Positions 62,932 to 64,000 of a stretch of DNA of 64,000 nucleotides are shown one piece after another. Source of the stretch: Stagnihabitans lacustris (GTDB taxonomy: Bacteria > Pseudomonadota > Alphaproteobacteria > Rhodobacterales > Rhodobacteraceae); contig NZ_JAPDGS010000003.1 of NCBI RefSeq assembly GCF_025950525.1, positions 1 to 64,000 on the forward strand. The letters run 5' to 3'. Made by a program: the position numbers and the translations under genes. The notes below the pieces were generated by a model. It saw only the letters and a program-made list of their open reading frames with translations, was not told the origin of the DNA and did not search any database. Position 1 is the stretch's first letter. Each line of letters starts with the position of its first letter.

Positions 62932-63123
62932 TCAGTTGCTGGCGACAGCGGCCGCAACGACCAGGAGCAGCAGCAGCGGAACGACGAGGCCGCCGTTCGA
63001 CGACGAGGTCTGCATGGTTTCAGCCACGACCGGCGCGGTTTCCACGATCGGCTGGTTCATGCCGCCAGCGAAAGCGGTGGAAGCGGCCAGCGACAGGGCG
63101 GCGGCGAGAGCGATTTTCTTCAT
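62932..63123 (-). CDS. Tiny exported protein with hydrophobic C-terminus (copy 1)
   Basis: A 63-residue protein: Sec signal ending in 'STAFAG', a short variable segment of about 20 residues, then SSSNGGLVVPLLLLLVV and the end AVASN. The mature form would be about 43 residues with one membrane-spanning stretch. It is a paralogue of the next gene. Both ends are nearly identical and the middle differs. It has its own promoter-like sequence and terminator, so it is expressed alone. I recognise similar proteins beside hemH in Rhodobacterales, sometimes mislabelled ferrochelatase. Function unknown. Confidence 0.8.
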   Translation of the reverse strand: MKKIALAAALSLAASTAFAGGMNQPIVETAPVVAETMQTSSSNGGLVVPLLLLLVVAAAVASN

Positions 63124-63205
63124 TGTGATCTCCGTTTGTGTATCCGGCCGCTTGTCCGTTCCCCGTGCCAGGGGGGGCGCGACAGAATTGTTGCTCGTAG
63201 GGGGG

Positions 63206-63234
63206 ATAAAAGCATTTTAACGGAGGATTTGCAA
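63206..63234 (-). promoter_or_regulatory. Sigma-70-type promoter for the 63-residue gene
   Basis: On the minus strand TTGCAA (63234-63229) and TTTTAT (63211-63206) are separated by 17 bases, about 85 bases before the start codon. A TTGCAAA also occurs about 104 bases before the paralogue's start (63635-63641), but without a good -10. Confidence 0.5.
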
Positions 63235-63312
63235 CCTGACATGGCCAAGAACCGGCGGGTTTCGGCCCGTCCCTTGCCGCAGTGTTGCCATATTACCAAG
63301 GGCGCAAAATAG

Positions 63313-63341
63313 AAAAGACGGCGGACAGCCCGCCGTCTTTT
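63313..63341 (-). terminator. Terminator after the 58-residue gene
   Basis: AAAAGACGGCGG (63313-63324) pairs with CCGCCGTCTTTT (63330-63341) around ACAGC, giving a perfect 12-base-pair stem. The minus-strand transcript continues TCTATTTTG, so termination should be efficient. Confidence 0.85.
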
Positions 63342-63360
63342 CCAAAACTGTAGCTAAAGC

Positions 63361-63537
63361 TCAGTTCGAAGCGGCAGCAGCCACAACGAGCAGGAGCAGC
63401 AGCGGGACGACCAGGCCGCCAGCGGACGACGAAGCAACCTTGGCTTCGACGGCGGGGACGACGACTTCCGGAGCGCCACCAGCGAAAGCGGTGGAAGCGG
63501 CCAGGGTGAAAGCGGCGGCGAGAGCGATCTTTTTCAT
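63361..63537 (-). CDS. Tiny exported protein with hydrophobic C-terminus (copy 2)
   Basis: A 58-residue protein paralogous to the previous gene: the first 21 residues (signal peptide) differ at two positions, and the end GGLVVPLLLLLVVAAA..SN is shared. The middle (APEVVVPAVEAKVASSSA) is unrelated apart from valine/alanine richness. TGGAG lies seven bases before the ATG. It also has a strong terminator of its own. The frame is open upstream but lacks signal-peptide logic there. Function unknown. Confidence 0.8.
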   Translation of the reverse strand: MKKIALAAAFTLAASTAFAGGAPEVVVPAVEAKVASSSAGGLVVPLLLLLVVAAAASN

Positions 63538-63735
63538 AGTAGACTCCAGTTCAAGCGCCCAACCGAATGTCGCAGAGGCGGTGGACGCACCCAAGATGTT
63601 CCTCATACGGTGGTCAAAGCAGAGGCGCCAAATCTTTGCAACAGGCTGCGCCCGCTTTTTGGCTATCTTGGCCGGCAAATCGTCAATTTGGCAACACTTG
63701 GGCGCCGATGTGACGCAAAGCCCGGCGTTGGAATG

Positions 63736-63762
63736 AAAAGGCCCGGCCCAATGGACCGGACC
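63736..63762 (-). terminator. Terminator after the L,D-transpeptidase gene
   Basis: On the minus strand GGTCCGG (63762-63756) pairs with CCGGGCC (63746-63740), with one G-T wobble, and is followed by TTTT. It lies 24 bases beyond the stop codon. Confidence 0.7.
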
Positions 63763-63786
63763 CCGCCCCGCAATCCGACGGATCGG

Positions 63787-64000
63787 TTACAGGAAAAGCA
63801 CCTGAGTCCCGACCTTGGCCAGGTCGAAAAGCTCCAGGATATGTTCGTTATACAGGCCGACGCAGCCATTCGACGACCGCCGCCCGATCTTGCGCGTGTC
63901 ATGGGTGCCGTGAATCCGGTAGGTCGGCCAGCCCAGATACAGCGCCCGCACGCCAAGCGGATTGTCCGGCGAGCCGCCCTCGATCGACTTCGGCCAATCG
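63787..64000 (-). CDS. L,D-transpeptidase (YkuD domain), 5' part outside the window
   Basis: The last 70 or so codons of a gene running off the right edge. The visible part contains the YkuD catalytic signature: 'YRIHGTHDTRKIGRRSSNGCVGLYNEHI', given here in pieces as His in 'RIHGTHD' and the nucleophile Cys in 'SSNGCVGL'. Such enzymes make 3-3 peptidoglycan cross-links or attach lipoproteins to the wall in the periplasm. The stop is TAA at 63789-63787 (minus strand). The N-terminal half, with any signal peptide, is not visible. Confidence 0.9.
   Translation of the reverse strand, partial: DWPKSIEGGSPDNPLGVRALYLGWPTYRIHGTHDTRKIGRRSSNGCVGLYNEHILELFDLAKVGTQVLFL

Noticed and set aside
62932..63537. 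Reading the tiny genes as ferrochelatase fragments
   Set aside because: They share no sequence with hemH and are on the other strand; such a label would reflect proximity only.

Overview
The window is high-GC alphaproteobacterial DNA and most likely comes from the chromosome of a Rhodobacterales bacterium (Rhodobacter, Gemmobacter or Tabrizicola-like). The pointers are the ilvE-petP-petR block, the HDAC-xseB-ispA-dxs order, a two-component ohrR/ohr pair, operons joined by ATGA/GTGA stop-start overlaps, and an intergenic repeat that I associate with this order. Coding density is very high. No gap between genes exceeds about 250 bases. I see no rRNA, tRNA, CRISPR array, prophage or insertion sequence.

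Layout. 0.2-3.5 kb: msrPQ periplasmic methionine sulfoxide repair, a CPA2 antiporter and a secreted fasciclin protein. 3.6-9.3 kb: clpB, queG, ohrR/ohr and a short-chain dehydrogenase. 9.4-12.2 kb: a di-haem cytochrome c peroxidase coupled to a chemoreceptor gene. 12.2-21.1 kb: a guanidine-modifying enzyme, a DUF1294 membrane protein, a Gfo/Idh-aldo/keto reductase fusion, ilvE, petP-petR and a GH38 alpha-mannosidase.

21.3-30.5 kb: a complete chemotaxis operon, STAS-cheY-cheA-cheW-cheR-cheY2-unknown-mcp-cheB-cheD. The CheB receiver domain has lost its phosphorylation residues. The chemoreceptor ends in a KWQDF tether. 30.5-36.0 kb: a D-threonine aldolase-like enzyme, then an HDAC-like deacetylase, xseB, ispA, dxs and a DUF2478 gene. 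36.0-42.7 kb: an accessory catabolic cluster of Rieske oxygenase, flavin monooxygenase, atypical RidA, DUF1028, LysR regulator and a trimethylamine-dehydrogenase-like flavoprotein. It looks built to oxidise or demethylate an unidentified amine.

42.7-50.2 kb: an unknown gene, proline iminopeptidase, ubiG and the tamA-tamB outer-membrane assembly pair. 50.2-58.7 kb: an exopolysaccharide locus (brkB, a small YjbE-like protein, yjbF, yjbH, a CapD-type dehydratase, an initiating sugar transferase, an epimerase and a Wza-type exporter). 58.7-64.0 kb: marR-nitrilase-grxC-comF, a methyltransferase-fold protein that seems to lack the SAM motif, hemH, two tandem tiny exported proteins and the 3' part of an L,D-transpeptidase cut by the window edge.

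The least explained parts are the phosphorylation-blind CheB with two unassigned small che-operon proteins, the amine cluster, and the family of tiny signal-peptide proteins with a common hydrophobic C-terminus.
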